Positions 6,314 through 7,278 of a stretch of DNA of 7,278 nucleotides are shown piece after piece. Positions within the stretch are counted from its first letter, which is position 1, and every line of letters begins with the position of its first letter. The position numbers and the translations under genes were made by a program. A model generated the notes under the pieces. That model saw nothing but the letters and a program-made list of their open reading frames with translations, was not told the origin of the DNA and ran no database searches. The stretch is from an uncultured Bacilli bacterium. GTDB lineage: Bacteria; Bacillota_I; Bacilli_A; RF39; UBA660. The stretch spans positions 1-7,278 of the forward strand of contig CAKPPW010000039.1 in NCBI GenBank assembly GCA_934177995.1, read 5' to 3'.

Positions 6314-7049
6314 CACTTTCTATTTCTCTCTTAACCAACTCAATGGTATTTTTATATTCTATCATTTTTTCATCTAATCTTTTTTGACACTTACTAAATA
6401 CTTCAACTAGAAAAGAAACATCATCCGTTTTTTGAGCTTTATATAAAGCTTCTTTATATTCTTTTTCATATTCATTATCAATGGCAATTAAATCAATATC
6501 ACTTTCAATACACTGTTTTAGTATTATAAATATTCCTATTCTACCATTGCCATCTTGAAAAGGATGAATTAATTCAAAACGATAATGAAACTTTGCTATA
6601 TCTTCTATTGTTGGATTCATAAGTTCATTCCAGTCCATTAGTAAATTAAACATAAGATTATCAACTTCATCTGGATAAGCTAACTTTAAATCAATATTTC
6701 TTAGTTTGTTTTCATACTTTTTCCAACAACCAGTATTATGTATTTCTTCATCAACTGAATCTTTTTTTAATTCACGATGTCAATCAAACAACATAAATTT
6801 ATCAAGTTTTTTATCACTATCATTTATAACTTTATCAAAAACATTTAATGAGTTCTTTGTTTCAATCACATCATCTAAGTAATGCTCACCTTCTACCTTT
6901 TTTAAAGATAACAATTTCCATAAATTTTTCTTAGTAAATGTACTTCCCTCTAAATGATTAGAATTATACAAAAAATCAATTTTTAAATCATCATATACTG
7001 AGTTTTTAATTGCTGATAATCTCTTTATTTCTTTTGCATTAACTTTCAT
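6303..7049 (-). pseudogene. Fic-family protein, interrupted by an in-frame TGA (probable pseudogene)
   Basis: Read through one stop, this is a 248-residue Fic-domain protein; intact members usually transfer AMP to target hydroxyls. Residues 1-89 carry the N-terminal inhibitory motif SNHLEG (30-35), which matches (S/T)xxxE(G/N). The reading is then cut by TGA (6782-6780, codon 90) but continues in the same frame as HREL and onward, with no other stop. The Fic motif is HPFQDGNGRIGI (162-173): catalytic His162 and the GNGR core are kept, but the final motif arginine is isoleucine (ATA, 6533-6531). Relatives have a hydrophobic residue before HR at the stop position, so TTA or TGG to TGA is the likely event. 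Translation begins at ATG 7049 with GGAGA upstream. The internal ATG at 6653 lacks a good ribosome binding site and would leave out the inhibitory helix. The gene ends TGA TAG. Restart, readthrough or sequencing error cannot be excluded. Confidence 0.85.
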
Positions 7050-7076
7050 ATTATATTATCTCCATTACAACAATAT

Positions 7077-7110
7077 TTTAGTAACTAACAACTACTAATA
7101 GTTTACTAAA
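7077..7110. repeat. AT-rich inverted repeat upstream of the Fic gene
   Basis: An 11-base arm (7077-7087, TTTAGTAACTA) is the inverse of 7099-7110 (TAGTTTACTAAA), apart from one extra base. The loop is 11 bases. No clear U-run follows on either strand, so it is a weak terminator candidate. It could instead be an operator or a leader hairpin 28-60 bases before the Fic start. No convincing promoter was found in 7050-7171. Confidence 0.5.
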
Positions 7111-7171
7111 TTTATCTGGAAAAGTCTTAACCTTTTTTATATTTCAACCAAAAGAAATAAATTTAATTCAC

Positions 7172-7278
7172 TTATTCAAATGTAAGTTTAAAGTATTTAA
7201 TAGTAAACTTAGTATTAGATTCATTTGATTCTACTGCTATAGTTCCCTTATCTTCTTCTATAATAGTTTTTGCTAAAG
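7172..7278 (-). CDS. C-terminal end of a probable sensor histidine kinase (partial)
   Basis: The window's right edge cuts this gene, leaving the last 35 codons and a TAA stop. The visible residues, LAKTIIEEDKGTIAVES and then a strand ending TKFTIKYF, match the end of an HATPase_c domain. There, the helix after the G2 box (typically LAKxIIExHGGxIxVES) is followed by a final strand of the type GTTFTIxLP. The usual GKGTT is replaced by ESNTK, a normal kind of variation. Intact relatives are membrane receptors that phosphorylate a response regulator; the domains showing which signal is sensed lie outside the window. About 120 bases separate it from the Fic gene. Confidence 0.75.
   Translation of the reverse strand, partial: LAKTIIEEDKGTIAVESNESNTKFTIKYFKLTFE

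Noticed and set aside
6303..6653. A separate small Fic gene starting at the internal ATG 6653
   Set aside because: The frame is open upstream for another 42 codons with Fic-like sequence, and no strong ribosome binding site precedes this ATG. It is better read as the rear part of one interrupted gene, although internal restart is not excluded.
6303..7049. Mycoplasma-type code (TGA = Trp) restoring the Fic gene
   Set aside because: All eight other tryptophans in the window are TGG, and TGA is the natural end of prpC, rlmN and the membrane protein with sensible family lengths. It is kept only as a low-probability alternative.
1..7278. CRISPR array, tRNA, rRNA, insertion sequence or phage elements
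   Set aside because: I saw no regularly spaced repeats, cloverleaf-like segments, transposase motifs or terminal inverted repeats with target duplications.

Overview
The window is AT-rich, densely packed bacterial DNA, and every supported gene lies on the minus strand. The gene order rlmN-prpC-prkC-rsgA-rpe is the classic Bacillota (Firmicutes) arrangement. Together with the strong A/T bias, AGGAGG-type ribosome binding sites and TTG/GTG starts, this points to a low-GC Bacillota lineage, perhaps one of the uncultured Bacilli or Mollicutes-like host-associated groups. That finer placement is inference. TGA ends at least three intact genes, and all eight tryptophans in recognisable proteins are TGG, so the standard bacterial code (table 11) is the best reading.

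In transcription order (high to low coordinate), the window opens with the C-terminal end of a probable sensor histidine kinase (7172-7278). An intergenic stretch with an AT-rich hairpin follows. Next is a Fic-family gene (6303-7049) with two lesions: an in-frame TGA at codon 90, and replacement of the second arginine of the Fic motif by isoleucine. A probable intrinsic terminator overlaps its stop codon. An extended -10 promoter then starts the conserved operon.

The operon holds rlmN (23S rRNA/tRNA adenine-C2 methyltransferase, TTG start), prpC (PP2C phosphatase), prkC (transmembrane Ser/Thr kinase with three PASTA repeats), rsgA (30S-maturation GTPase) and rpe (ribulose-5-phosphate 3-epimerase). 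Coupling is tight: ATGA overlap rlmN/prpC, GTGA overlap prpC/prkC, 14 nt prkC-rsgA, and 7 nt overlap rsgA/rpe. prpC and prkC form the antagonistic phosphatase/kinase pair that senses cell-wall muropeptides. RlmN and RsgA both act on the ribosome.

Downstream of rpe, where thiN often sits in related genomes, is an unrecognised 300-residue protein (212-1114). It has an Asn/Gln-rich cytoplasmic N-terminus, one membrane helix and a four-cysteine external domain. It is the least described intact gene here. After it come two overlapping promoter candidates and the first codons of another minus-strand gene at the left edge.

Nothing in the window is a clear new multi-gene system. The best leads are the damaged Fic gene and the unknown membrane protein attached to the PASTA-kinase operon.
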